NCBI RefSeq assembly: GCF_002343915.1
Contig: NZ_NETK01000001.1
Location: 2,676,001-2,740,000 of the forward strand
DNA: 64,000 bases
Source of the DNA: Nannocystis exedens
GTDB lineage: Bacteria > Myxococcota_A > Polyangia > Nannocystales > Nannocystaceae
Direction: 5' to 3'
Position numbers and translations under genes: made by a program. A model generated the notes under the pieces. The model did not search any database. It worked only from the letters and a program-made list of their open reading frames with translations, and was not told the DNA's origin. Each line of letters begins with the position of its first letter. Within the stretch, counting starts at the first letter, position 1. Positions 26,957-35,935 of this stretch are shown here, piece after piece.

Positions 26957-27390
26957 GGCGGTCCGCCGCCCCCATGCCCGCCGTCGGTCCTCGGTGAGGC
27001 GGGGTCAAGCAGCGACAGGGCATGGACGGGCCGAGCCATCGAGCCATTGCGATCGACCGCGATCGACCGACGTGACGGCGCGGCGCCGAGGATGACGATT
27101 GCAGCGAGCTCTGCTGCGATCGGGTGTGCGCCTGCGACGATTCTCTCGCGCCCGCCGCATCGGCCAGCCGCGGATCCTTCGAGAGAGGGGCCCGGCTCCG
27201 AGCAGTGCGTCGGAGACCGCAATACGAGCACTGTCGGGGCGGACCGGCCGATCGCGTAAAGCATGCGGGCACGCCATGCGTCGACCCATTGGCGCGCCGC
27301 GATCAGGGTCCCCTCCATGGCGAGCTCCCGCCTCCCAGGCCCGTGCAGGCGCCTGCACTCGGGCCTGCGGCCGGTGTTATGTTCGCCGCC
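26957..27390. other. Gap of 430 bp without recognised gene
   Basis: Frames crossing this stretch have no start, ribosome site or recognisable content. GCGATCGACC occurs twice near 27050-27068. The promoter of the downstream lipoprotein presumably lies here. Confidence 0.4.
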
Positions 27391-28536
27391 ATGTCTCGCT
27401 CCATTGCCACTCTGTCTGCGATCGCGATGACCGTGCTTGCCGCCTGCGGAGACGACGTCGGGCGCGGGAACACGAGCGCGACGACCCAGGTCACCGGCGC
27501 CACCACGGTGCCCGTCACCACCACCACCGACGCGACCAGCACCGGCGACGTCACGCCCACCGCCACGGGCACCACCACCGGCACCAGCGACCCGACCACC
27601 TCCTCCTCCGCGTCGAACGCCTCGGGCGTGTCGGACGGCGCCAAGTTCGACCTCGGCGCCAGCGACCTCGGCGGCAATACCACCGGCGAGCCTGCCGGTT
27701 GCAAGAAGGTCGACTTCCTGTTCGTGATCGACAACTCGACCAGCATGGAGGACAACCAGGACGCGCTGATCGCCAGCTTCCCCGGCTTCATCGACGCCAT
27801 CAAGACCGCGCTCGTCGACGTCACCGACTACCACATCATGGTCGTCGACACCGACGCCAACGGGCGCTGCGCGCAGCCGTGCGACCAGAACGACCCCGAT
27901 TACGTCAAGTTCTGCGCCGAGGCGAACTACCACGCCTGCACCACCCCGCTCGACCCCTGCGACACGATCCGCGGCGCCGGCGTGCTCCACCCGGTCGGCT
28001 CCTTCGCCAGCAACTTCAAGTGCAACGTGACCGGCGGCAACCGCTACATGCTGCCCGACCAGCCCGACCTGTACGGGACCTTCGCCTGCGTCGCCAAGGT
28101 CGGCACCGCCGGCAGCGCCTCCGAGCGGCCGATGAACGCGATCCAGGAGGCCATCAGCGAGAACCTCAACTACCCGATGGGGTGCAACGGCGGCTTCCTC
28201 CGCGACGACGCGATCCTCGTCATCACCTTCATCAGCGACGACCCCAACGACCCCGACCAGGGCACCCCCGCCGACTGGAAGGCCTCGATCGTCGCCGCCA
28301 AGAACGGCGACGAGAACGCCGTCGTCGTGCTCGGACTCATCCCCCACCCCGAGCTCGGCTGCACGACCGGCAACGACCCCAACGCGGTCCAGGGCGCCCA
28401 CTGGCAGGAATTCATCGAAATGTGGGGCGCACACGGGATCTCCGGCTCCGTCTGCGAGGCCGACTACGCCCCCTTCTTCCTCCAGGCCATCAACGCCATC
28501 GACCAGACCTGCGAAGAGTTCAACCCGCCGGGCTGA
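27391..28536 (+). CDS. von Willebrand A-like lipoprotein with Thr-rich linker
   Basis: Predicted surface lipoprotein of 381 residues. ATG 27391 starts the signal peptide SRSIATLSAIAMTVLAAC directly; ATG 27379 in the same frame is an alternative. A Thr-rich linker (TTTTDATSTGDVTPTATG) is followed by a vWA-like domain whose first strand carries the metal-site motif FLFVIDNSTSMEDN (Asp-x-Ser-x-Ser). Later landmarks are DYHIMVVDTDANG, SERPMNAIQEAIS, and DDAILVITFISDDPND. Eight or more Cys in the middle (CAQPCDQNDPDY, CAEANYHACTTPLDPC) suggest disulfides. Close in plan to the gene at 37027-38148. Ligand is unknown; metal-dependent protein binding is the family norm. Confidence 0.85.
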   Translation: MSRSIATLSAIAMTVLAACGDDVGRGNTSATTQVTGATTVPVTTTTDATSTGDVTPTATGTTTGTSDPTTSSSASNASGVSDGAKFDLGASDLGGNTTGEPAGCKKVDFLFVIDNSTSMEDNQDALIASFPGFIDAIKTALVDVTDYHIMVVDTDANGRCAQPCDQNDPDYVKFCAEANYHACTTPLDPCDTIRGAGVLHPVGSFASNFKCNVTGGNRYMLPDQPDLYGTFACVAKVGTAGSASERPMNAIQEAISENLNYPMGCNGGFLRDDAILVITFISDDPNDPDQGTPADWKASIVAAKNGDENAVVVLGLIPHPELGCTTGNDPNAVQGAHWQEFIEMWGAHGISGSVCEADYAPFFLQAINAIDQTCEEFNPPG

Positions 28537-28546
28537 CCTCCGAGAC

Positions 28547-28562
28547 CTGTCCCCGGGGACAG
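28547..28562. repeat. 16-bp perfect palindrome between convergent genes
   Basis: CTGTCCCCGGGGACAG lies in the 76-bp gap between the stops of two convergent genes (28536 and 28613). It could act as a two-way terminator stem, but there is no T-run; it also fits the recurrent GGACA palindrome family. Confidence 0.6.
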
Positions 28563-28612
28563 CCTCGGCGCGACCCGGCGGTCCGTTTCAGGCATCGCGG
28601 CGACGGCCGAGG

Positions 28613-29572
28613 TCACATCGCAGCGAACAGCGACGCGTCGAGGTGGAGGATCTTGAACGGCAGCTCCGGCGGCTGGAACATGTACAGCACGCGGTAGACC
28701 TCGCTGTCGATCAGGTAGAGGCGCCCTTCCGCGACCGTCGCGCTGGTGAGGCCGGTCGGCACCGAGGTCGTCGTGCGCACCTCCGCTTGCGTGTGGTCGT
28801 CGCCGGAGAACGTCAGCTGCTGCACGCCCCCGTCGTAGATCACGTAGAGCTCGTCGCCGAGGAACTCGAGCCCGTCCGGGCCCGGGAACCGTGGGTCGCC
28901 GGGGACGGCGAACGGGTCGCCGGAGAACGTCACCTCGGCGATGTCCGTCGGGTCGGCGAGCGACACCCGGTACAGCGCCGGTGGCATCGTCTTGACGACC
29001 AGCAGGTCCTCGCCGCCGGGCGCGATGTCGAGGCCGTTGAGCCCGATCGCCCCGCCGGGCGCGAATTGTGGGCTGGTGGCGAACACCTCGAGCTCGTCGT
29101 CCTCGCCGATCCGGTAGATGTTCGGCAGGGCCGAGTCGGTGGCGTAGACCGCCCCGTCCTCGTCCGTCGTCAGGTCGTTGCAGAACGACGGCTCGCCGAG
29201 GTCGATGCTGCGCACCAGCGCGGCCTCGTCGATGTCGAACGCGACGACCTTCGAGTTCGGGACCGGGTCCGTCTTGACGTCGACCTGACAGACCCACAGG
29301 AGGCGGCGCTCGCCGTCGACGTGCGCCCCGCTGAACGACACCATCGGGTCGTCCGACGCGTGGAACACCTGCTCCTGCCCGAGCCCGGAGATCCGGGTGA
29401 TCTCGCCGCCGTTGATCGCGGTGGCGAAGAAGGAGTACGTCCACTCGTCGTAGGCGATCCCCTCGGGCAGCGAGCTCGAGCTCGCCAGGGCGTACTGCTC
29501 CGGCAGGGGGATGTCACACGAGGCGAGGACGGGGAGCGCGGCGGCGATGGACAGCAGGACCTTGTTCTTCAT
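28613..29572 (-). CDS. Beta-propeller lipoprotein, SMP-30/NHL-like
   Basis: Lipoprotein of 319 residues: MKNKVLLSIAAALPVLASC with the lipidated Cys at residue 19, starting at ATG 29572 (AAAGGTCG upstream). The rest is a six-bladed-type propeller with repeated Gly/Asp-rich turns (LPEGIAYDEWTYSFFATAIN, GEPSFCNDLTTDEDGAVYAT, GPDGLEFLGDELYVIYDGG, TVAEGRLYLIDSEVYRVLYM). Similar folds occur in gluconolactonase/SMP-30 enzymes, where Glu, Asn and Asp bind the metal; I cannot assign those residues confidently here, so no activity is claimed. The longer frame to 29638 adds a non-signal stretch and is not preferred. Confidence 0.75.
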   Translation of the reverse strand: MKNKVLLSIAAALPVLASCDIPLPEQYALASSSSLPEGIAYDEWTYSFFATAINGGEITRISGLGQEQVFHASDDPMVSFSGAHVDGERRLLWVCQVDVKTDPVPNSKVVAFDIDEAALVRSIDLGEPSFCNDLTTDEDGAVYATDSALPNIYRIGEDDELEVFATSPQFAPGGAIGLNGLDIAPGGEDLLVVKTMPPALYRVSLADPTDIAEVTFSGDPFAVPGDPRFPGPDGLEFLGDELYVIYDGGVQQLTFSGDDHTQAEVRTTTSVPTGLTSATVAEGRLYLIDSEVYRVLYMFQPPELPFKILHLDASLFAAM

Positions 29573-30402
29573 GGCGACCTTTCGTCGTCGGCGGAGAAAT
29601 AACCAGCTGTATGTGATCTGAGGGAGAGAACGGATCACGGCGACGAGGCTGCCCGGCCCGCGCGGTACGTCACGCGCTTACCGCGGGCTCCTCCTCGGCC
29701 TCAGGCCCCGGCGAACGCGCTGTCCGCTGCATGGACTCCGCGATCGCGCGACCTGGGACCCCGTTTCATCGGGGTCTGATTCACGTTCGACTCGATCGTC
29801 CGATCGCGGTCCTTGTACCGTGATTCACCATCACGCCGGCGGCAACTGGGGTCGGGCGGCACCCGGACGCGGCATCCCCCGGCCCCGCGCGCCCTCCTGG
29901 GCCGCGGCCGCCGTGGTTCGCCGATCTGCGACATTCAGGGCGAACGAACGAGGATACGATGCTTCCGGCTGGCCACGCCGCCTTCGAGGTGAAGCAGCGA
30001 GCCCCCGATCCTCGGTCGATTTGCGCCGGCAGCCCGCCTCCGCCCCGTCGTCTGCGGCGCACGCGCGACGCCCCGGTGGCGCGCGGTGCAGCGATCGGCA
30101 CGCTCCCCTGCGCGCGAGCGCGAGCGGCTGCACGAGCGTCACGGCGAGGTCACCCGCTCCTCCGCCCAGCGAGCTCTGCATCCTGGATCCCAGCGCTGCC
30201 CGCGTGGGGAGCAGCGCAGCCGTGAGCTCGCTTCAGGTCATCGTCGCCCGTCAGACCTCACGCGACGTGGAGCGTCCATTCCGGCCGGGACGCCCGCGGT
30301 CGCATGATTCAAAAAACATGTCCATGACGACATGTTCATTCATACATGCATGTGAATCACTATCACGCTTGGGCACGCGGATCAATCGCCGGACGGCAGC
30401 GC
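29573..30402. other. Gap of 830 bp with an AT-richer patch and inverted repeat
   Basis: No gene is supported. The last 100 bases (30300-30360) are clearly richer in A/T than anything around them. They contain AACATGTC-CATGAC-GACATGTT (30315-30336, 8-bp arms) and a further ATACATGCATGT. The patch ends about 45 bp from the stop of the minus-strand gene at 30403, so it could be a terminator or a binding site left by an older insertion. Confidence 0.5.
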
Positions 30403-31956
30403 TCACGGCATGCACATGTTGGCCGGGTCGAGGTTGTCCGCGCTGTAGTCGCCCTGGCAGTACTTGCCGAAGTTGGGCCACTCCTTCATCTCGGCGTCGA
30501 CGTAGATCGCGTTGCTCGGGTCGTACGCGTACGGGCACAGGTCGCAGCCGTCGGGGACCCCGTCGAACTCATGGTCCCAGGCCGGCATCAGGCACAAGTA
30601 CTGCCAGAGGTCGGTCGGCGCGTCGACGTGGCAGGCTTTCATCTTGTGCGCCTTGCCGTCCTCGCTGTGGGCGAGCGCCTCCTCGCAGCCGGGCGGCAGC
30701 TCGAGCACGCCGGGCGGCAGCGGCGGCAGATCGGCGACGTCGATCGGCTCGCCGTCGGGGTCGACCAGCGGTTGGCCGTTGTAGGTCGTCACGCAGCAGT
30801 AGCCGTTGACGCTGACGTCGTAGAACGCGAACGGGCGCGGGTTGTCGTGGTCGACGCAATCCGCCTGCTGCTCGCAGGCCGCGCCGATGAAGTCGAGGTC
30901 GGGGTCGTCGTCGACGTTCTCGTCGAGCTGCTCCGGGTTCGCGGTCCACGGGCAGTTGTCGCACGCGTCGCCGATCGCGTCGCCGTCGTGATCGGCGTGG
31001 TTGCAGATCTGCGCCGCGCTGCAGGTCGCGCCGCTCGAGCAGTCGTCGTCGCCGGCGCACGCGCGCCGCTCGACCGGCTGGCGCGGGCAGCCGTCGACGA
31101 GGTTGGCGAGCCCGTCCTGATCGAAGTCGTCGCCGTCGAGGAAGCCGACCGGACCGGCGGCGCCGGGGACCATCATGCCCTCGCAGGCGTCGCCGATCAG
31201 GTCGACGTCGGCGTCGTCCTGACAGCCGGGCGCCTGCACGTCGGTCGGCTGCCCGACCACGTGCGGCGCGAGCCCGGGGCCGTCGCCGTAGCCCTCGCAG
31301 TTGGCGACGCGCACGCAGTTGTCGCAGCTGTCGCCGACGCCGTCGCGGTCGCTGTCGGCCTGCGCCGGGTTGCGGCGCGCTCGCATGTAGAACGGCACCG
31401 ACGCGACCTGCTTGTTGTAGACGCCGGGGGACCGCGAGCACACGTCACACTCGTCGCCGACGCCGTCGCGGTCGGCGTCGCCGAAGTTGTCGTCCTTCGC
31501 CAGCACGGGGCACAGGTCGGCGACGTCGCCGAAGCCGTCGCCGTCGATGTCTTCTTGCCCGGGGTTGGGGAGGTCCGGCGCGTTGTCGCACTCGAAGACG
31601 AAGCCGTCGCGGTCCTGGTCGAGCTTGCACTTCGTGATCGGGTCCATGCACGTCGGCCCCGGGTCCTCGCAGGCCGGCGGCACGGGGATCACCTCATCCT
31701 CGCCGGTCGTGCCGGTCGTGCTCGTCGTGCTCGTCGGCGGCTCGCCGGTGCTCGTCGGCTCGCCCGTGGTCCCGGTCGGCTCGTCGGCGACGGTCGTGGT
31801 CGAGTCACCGCCGGTGCCGCTCGTCGAGTCGACGCCGCCGGTGCTGGTGGTCGGCGCGGAGTCGGTGGTCGTGGTCCCGTCGGAGGGACACGCGGTCAAC
31901 AAGAACGCGCCGGTCAGCGCCAGCGACCGCAGCCGGGGATGGTGGGAGAGGCTCAT
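30403..31956 (-). CDS. Calcium-binding (thrombospondin type 3-like) repeat lipoprotein
   Basis: Predicted surface lipoprotein of 517 residues. The signal peptide SLALTGAFLLTAC has its Cys at about residue 23, followed by a Thr/Ser/Gly linker to about residue 85. The body carries repeated Asp-rich calcium loops of the type 3 thrombospondin pattern: DQDRDGFVFECDN, DIDGDGFGDVADLCP, DADRDGVGDECDVC, DSDRDGVGDSCDNC, DHDGDAIGDACDNCP. The order Asp-x-Asp-x-Asp-Gly with spaced Cys pairs is typical of these rods. A C-terminal Cys-rich cap follows (CLMPAWDHEFDGVPDGCDLC). Expected role is a rigid calcium-stabilised stalk on the cell surface. Convergence with nothing downstream; promoter faces the plus-strand gene at 32121. 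Confidence 0.88.
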   Translation of the reverse strand: MSLSHHPRLRSLALTGAFLLTACPSDGTTTTDSAPTTSTGGVDSTSGTGGDSTTTVADEPTGTTGEPTSTGEPPTSTTSTTGTTGEDEVIPVPPACEDPGPTCMDPITKCKLDQDRDGFVFECDNAPDLPNPGQEDIDGDGFGDVADLCPVLAKDDNFGDADRDGVGDECDVCSRSPGVYNKQVASVPFYMRARRNPAQADSDRDGVGDSCDNCVRVANCEGYGDGPGLAPHVVGQPTDVQAPGCQDDADVDLIGDACEGMMVPGAAGPVGFLDGDDFDQDGLANLVDGCPRQPVERRACAGDDDCSSGATCSAAQICNHADHDGDAIGDACDNCPWTANPEQLDENVDDDPDLDFIGAACEQQADCVDHDNPRPFAFYDVSVNGYCCVTTYNGQPLVDPDGEPIDVADLPPLPPGVLELPPGCEEALAHSEDGKAHKMKACHVDAPTDLWQYLCLMPAWDHEFDGVPDGCDLCPYAYDPSNAIYVDAEMKEWPNFGKYCQGDYSADNLDPANMCMP

Positions 31957-32120
31957 GCGCGGGGAGTACCCGTCGACTGCGGAAAAATTGCGGTGACATC
32001 GCCGGCGACCTGCTACGGGTGTTCGGACCCGGCCTGCGGTGCGACGGCCCCACCGTCGCCGCCCGGAAGACGTCGTCCGCGACGGGGTCGAGAGCGAAGC
32101 GCTCGCGCTATCCTCGACGC

Positions 32121-32531
32121 ATGAGCGAGCCCAGGCTCGAGCGCTATCGCCAGCGGTTCCGCAGCGCGCCGGTCGGCGAGTGGAGACAGGCGCTCGGGAG
32201 CTTCCCCTTCATGAACCAGGTGTGGACCATCGAGCCCGACCACACCGGCGCGATGGAATGGCGGTCCGGCTCCGGCGTGCTCCGCAGCGCGTTCGAATGG
32301 CAGGAGGTCGGCGATTACCACATCCGGGTCCGCTGCCTCGAGGTGGCCGACGGAGAGCCGACGAACGAGGCCGAACCCGAGGAGCGCGAGCCCGATCCGT
32401 GGATCGATCTGCGCTACGAGTTCAGCCTGGGCACCGACGGCGACCTCCCCGGCGTGGTCGTGCTGCTGCACGAGGTCGGCCGCGCAGGCTTCTGGTGGAG
32501 CGAGGACCCGCTGATGCTCCGGGGCGAATGA
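32121..32531 (+). CDS. Conserved-looking small soluble protein, function unknown
   Basis: Protein of 136 residues from ATG 32121, with no signal peptide or membrane helix. It is acidic with several Trp (WRQALGSFPFMNQVWTIEPD, GAMEWRSGSGVLRSAFEWQE, GRAGFWWSEDPLMLRGE) and alternating strand-like segments, suggesting a small beta-rich domain. No family was recognised. The composition (third-position GC, few Arg runs) is that of a real gene, unlike the shadow frames around it. It ends 52 bp before the stop of the convergent propeller gene at 32584. Confidence 0.65.
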   Translation: MSEPRLERYRQRFRSAPVGEWRQALGSFPFMNQVWTIEPDHTGAMEWRSGSGVLRSAFEWQEVGDYHIRVRCLEVADGEPTNEAEPEEREPDPWIDLRYEFSLGTDGDLPGVVVLLHEVGRAGFWWSEDPLMLRGE

Positions 32532-32583
32532 TTCGGCGAAGCGCTTGGGCGTCAGGACCTGCGCTCGAGGGCGCCTCGCGCGC

Positions 32584-34047
32584 CTAGCCCGGCATGACGG
32601 CGTTGAACAGGCCGCCGCCGGTCATGTCCGAATAGGTGTAGTGGTCGCCGGCGATGAGCACCTGGGTCTTGGCGTAGGTGTTGGGGTCGATGCGGTAGGC
32701 CCAGCCGCCGTAGTCGACCATCCACACGAAGCCCTCGACGTCGATGCTGACGCCGACCGGGGTCGAGCACTGCTCGAAGGTGTGGAACTGGACCGCCGTC
32801 ATCGTGTTGGTGTCGATTTGGTTGAGGCCGCAGCCGTGCGTGCCGCCGGCGTTGGCGGCGACCCACGCCATGCCGTTCGCGTCGACGGCGATCCCGCGGT
32901 GGTTCTCGGCGGAGTTGGGGATCTGGTGGAACGTCTCGGTCTGGGCGTCGAACATCGCCACGTTGCCGTTGTTGTACGGCCCGAACCACACGTTGCCCTT
33001 GCCGTCGACGGTCATGCCGTAGAACTGGATGCCCTCGCCCGGGTAGCGCTTGACCTCGAGCGTCTCGGTGTCGATGCGGACCAGCTCCTGATAGACGTTG
33101 ATGAACCACACGTAGCCGTTGCCGTCGGCCGCGGCGCCGTACGGCGAGATCTGGCTGGTCCAGCCGTCGAGCGGGATGGTCGCGTCCTGCACCCCGGTGA
33201 CGCCGTCGAAGCGGCCGATGATCGCGTGCGTCGGCGCGTCGAGCCAGCCGACCCACACCTTCTGGTCCTCGTACTTGCAGGTCGCCGGGTTGAATTCGCC
33301 GGGGGCCCACGCGGTCCCGCGCGGGCCGCCGTTGTAGCCGAACGGGGCCGGGCTGACCGGCGTGTTCCACAGCATGCACTCGTCGCTGCCCCACGGCAGG
33401 AGGTCGTCCTTGTTGGCCGAGGTGGTGATCACGCCGTCGCCGTTCTTGTCGACGCAGTCGCCCTTGTCGGCCGCGAACTTGGTCACGCTGTACGAGGCCC
33501 GGTTCGACACCACGACGAAGTGGCCGTCGATGTTGACCGACGTGCGCGACGAGCTGGCGCCCGCCGGGTTGGGGTCGGCGTAGTAGCGCCCCTCCTCGAT
33601 CAGCGTGTTCGTGTTGACCTTCGAGATGCTGCCCTGCGAGGTGTTCGCCACCCACAAGTAGCTGAAGTCGAAGCCGCCGCGCCCGCCCCCGCCGCCGCAC
33701 GGGTCGCCGGTGGTGGTCGTGTCGGGGCCGGTCGTGGTGAGGTCGGGGCCGGTCGAGGTGCTCGTGGTCGGGCCGGTGGTGCCGGTGATCGTCACGTCCT
33801 GCGTGGTGGTCGGCGCGGTCGTCGTCGTCGCCTCGCTGGCCGAGTTCGAGGCAGTGCCGGTGTCCTCGGTCGTCGCCTGCGTCGCGCTGCCGGTGCCGCT
33901 CGTCGGCTCGGTGGCCGTGCCCGGCGTCGAGGCCGTGCCCTCCGACTGTCCGGCCGTCGCCGAGGCCGTGGCTCGCCCGTCGTCTCCGCAGCCGACGAGC
34001 CCGATGAACGCGAACATGCCCCCTACCAACCGACGCGTGGAAACCAT
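32584..34047 (-). CDS. Beta-propeller lipoprotein, virginiamycin B lyase-like fold
   Basis: Lipoprotein of 487 residues from ATG 34047: RRLVGGMFAFIGLVGC gives a lipidated Cys at residue 19. A Thr/Ser/Ala linker (TTTTAPTTTQDVTITG) and a Gly run (DPCGGGGGRGGF) lead into a seven-bladed-type propeller with repeats like LWVANTSQGSISKVNTNTL, VWFINVYQELVRIDTETLEV, VWFGPYNNGNVAMFDAQTET, AWVAANAGGTHGCGLNQIDT and VWMVDYGGWAYRIDPNTYAK. This repeat (V/AW-[FV]-x-N-x-x-I-D) is typical of Vgb/streptogramin-lyase-like propellers, but secreted Polyangia members with Thr linkers are probably binding proteins; lyase activity is not claimed. The frame extends upstream to 34197 without a signal. Confidence 0.85.
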   Translation of the reverse strand: MVSTRRLVGGMFAFIGLVGCGDDGRATASATAGQSEGTASTPGTATEPTSGTGSATQATTEDTGTASNSASEATTTTAPTTTQDVTITGTTGPTTSTSTGPDLTTTGPDTTTTGDPCGGGGGRGGFDFSYLWVANTSQGSISKVNTNTLIEEGRYYADPNPAGASSSRTSVNIDGHFVVVSNRASYSVTKFAADKGDCVDKNGDGVITTSANKDDLLPWGSDECMLWNTPVSPAPFGYNGGPRGTAWAPGEFNPATCKYEDQKVWVGWLDAPTHAIIGRFDGVTGVQDATIPLDGWTSQISPYGAAADGNGYVWFINVYQELVRIDTETLEVKRYPGEGIQFYGMTVDGKGNVWFGPYNNGNVAMFDAQTETFHQIPNSAENHRGIAVDANGMAWVAANAGGTHGCGLNQIDTNTMTAVQFHTFEQCSTPVGVSIDVEGFVWMVDYGGWAYRIDPNTYAKTQVLIAGDHYTYSDMTGGGLFNAVMPG

Positions 34048-34211
34048 CGGCCGCAAGCTATCACAACCGCTCCTGAGAGCGGGTATCCATGCATCAGGCC
34101 GCCAGGGCAGATCCCCCGGCCCGCGGGCAACACCAGACCGACGCTTCGTCGTTGTCCGCTCGCCTCCGGCGCGCGCCTTGACTCCCCACCCGCCCACGTC
34201 ACGGTTCGGGC

Positions 34212-34496
34212 ATGGACCCGCACAAGCGATTCAAACCCTCTCACGACGACACCGATCGCGACCGCGGCGGGCCGAACACCGGCCTGAACCAGGTCAACCC
34301 GAGCGACACGCCGCGCAACCGCGAGGACGGCCAGAAGGGCCACCAGGGCGGCGATCCCGATGAGGTCCGGCCGCGCCACCTGCAGCCCAACCGCGACGCC
34401 CAGCCGGACGGCCACCGCGATCTCGGCTTCGACTCCGACGATCCGCGCGAGATCCGCCGGCGCGGGAAGAAGCCGCAGACCGAGGGCAAGGGTTGA
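34212..34496 (+). CDS. Small hydrophilic, disordered protein
   Basis: Ninety-four residues rich in Asp, Arg, Pro, Asn and Gly, with no hydrophobic core (KRFKPSHDDTDRDRGGPNTG, NPSDTPRNREDGQKGHQGGD, DDPREIRRRGKKPQTEGKG). It is probably unstructured. Such small hydrophilic proteins are often stress-related, but nothing in the sequence proves that. ATG 34212 is the first start; ribosome site is weak (CGGTTCGGGC). Support is codon-position bias and isolation of the frame. Confidence 0.5.
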   Translation: MDPHKRFKPSHDDTDRDRGGPNTGLNQVNPSDTPRNREDGQKGHQGGDPDEVRPRHLQPNRDAQPDGHRDLGFDSDDPREIRRRGKKPQTEGKG

Positions 34497-34610
34497 GCGG
34501 CGACCTCGCCCGGACGCCCCCGCGCTGACGGGCGCGCGCGCCTCCGACCCGCGCGCCCGTCCCGTCGCAGTTCGCGGACGCCGGGGCGTCGCCTCGCGCA
34601 TGAACGAGGG

Positions 34611-35657
34611 ATGCGCGCTCGCATCGGCTTCCTCCTCGGCCTCCTGCTCTGCGGCTGCCTCAGCGCCGAAAACCTCACGCGTCGCACCGTCCCGGCCGCG
34701 CTCGACGAGGGCGTCGGCTTCTTCGAGAACCCCGAGTCGCAGCGCCGCATCGAGCGGTTGATGCTCGACCCGCAGGTGCAGCACGCGGCCCGCGAGCTCA
34801 GCAAGACGCTGGTCGACGGCGTCGTCGAGTCGATGACCGACGACGCGCGCCAGGCCGAGCTGCGCCAGGCCTCGGCCCGCTACATCGAGGCGGTCTCGGC
34901 CGCCGCCGCGCGCAGTTTGCGGTCGGACCTCGGGCCCGCCGCGGCCGAGGCCGCCCGCAGCGCGGTCCAGCAGGTGCTGGGCGCCGGCCTGTCCCCGGAG
35001 ACACGTCAGGACATGCGCGCGCTGGCGCAGTCGCTGACGCAGTCGACGGTCGACGGGCTGATGGAGTCGGCCGGTCGCGGCCTGCGCCACCAGGTCGGCC
35101 CGGCCCTGCGCGCGGTGATCGAGGACGAGCTCGGCCCGAGCTTGCGGACCATGATCGCCCGCGACGTCGCGCCGGGCCTGCGCCGGGCGCTCGCCGACGA
35201 GCTGACCCCGGCGTTCGGCCTGGTCGCGCGCGAGGTGACGCACCAGATCATCATCGGCGGCCACGACGGCCTCGAGGAGCTGCGCTTCCGCGAGCGCGCC
35301 GACGCGTTCCAGGCCGACTTCTGGACCCGCCTCGAGGCCCTGCTCCACCGGGGCATGCAGCTCAGCACGATCATCGCCTGGGCGCTCGGCGTGGTGGTGC
35401 TGGTGCTGGCGATCCTGTTCGGCCGGGCGATCCTCCTCCGCCGCCGCCTCGACGAGGAGCGCCTCCGCAGCGAACGCATGCTGCTCGGGGTGATGCAGGG
35501 GCTGCAGCAGGGCAGCGACAAGCCCGACATCGAGGCCTTCCTCGCCCACCTGCACGAGCGCAACCCCGACCTCGCCGACGACGCCTTCATGAGCGAGCTG
35601 GCCCGCCGCGTGTCCCAGCCCGGCGGCCGCGTCGGCCGCCCCCGCCGCCGCCTGTGA
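34611..35657 (+). CDS. Lipoprotein with long helical domain and one membrane helix
   Basis: Protein of 348 residues. The N-terminus IGFLLGLLLCGCLSAENL carries a lipobox-like LLCGC. Residues 40-250 are Ala/Leu/Arg-rich amphipathic helices with a repeated pattern of short units (ALAQSLTQSTVDGLMESAGR, IARDVAPGLRRALADELTPA). A membrane helix (STIIAWALGVVVLVLAILFG, about 258-277) is followed by a 70-residue basic cytoplasmic tail with a CARD-like or scaffold-like helical hairpin (FLAHLHERNPDLADDAFMSE). A lipid anchor and a membrane helix in one chain imply a span from outer to inner membrane or a tethered helical rod; this is inference. No family is recognised. Confidence 0.75.
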   Translation: MRARIGFLLGLLLCGCLSAENLTRRTVPAALDEGVGFFENPESQRRIERLMLDPQVQHAARELSKTLVDGVVESMTDDARQAELRQASARYIEAVSAAAARSLRSDLGPAAAEAARSAVQQVLGAGLSPETRQDMRALAQSLTQSTVDGLMESAGRGLRHQVGPALRAVIEDELGPSLRTMIARDVAPGLRRALADELTPAFGLVAREVTHQIIIGGHDGLEELRFRERADAFQADFWTRLEALLHRGMQLSTIIAWALGVVVLVLAILFGRAILLRRRLDEERLRSERMLLGVMQGLQQGSDKPDIEAFLAHLHERNPDLADDAFMSELARRVSQPGGRVGRPRRRL

Positions 35658-35935
35658 GCCGCCCCGCGCCTCGCCCCAAGCACATGCCCTTTCGGACATG
35701 CTCCCATGGACACGTGGATCCACGGGCCCGGCGGCCGCTCCGGCGCCCCCGCGAGAGCAGCCGCGCCTCGCGGTGCGTCGGTCCGAAAGCACATGCCGTT
35801 TCAGCCGGGCGCGCATGAGCGCGTGGGGCAGCGCGCGTTCCCGTCCGGGCGGTCGGTCATGCGGGCGGGGGCCCGTTCGCCTCCACGAGCTCTCGAGGAC
35901 ATGCCCGAACAGGCATGCTCCGGGCGACATGTCCT
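35658..35935. repeat. Gap holding a cluster of ACATGCC/GGACATG repeats
   Basis: The 278-bp gap between convergent genes carries repeated short palindromes: CATGCC and GGACATG at 35683-35700, CACATGCC near 35791, and GGACATGCC-CGAACA-GGCATGCTCC at 35897-35921 followed by GACATGTCC at 35926-35934. Together they are far denser than chance for one family of motifs. No gene is supported here. Confidence 0.65.
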
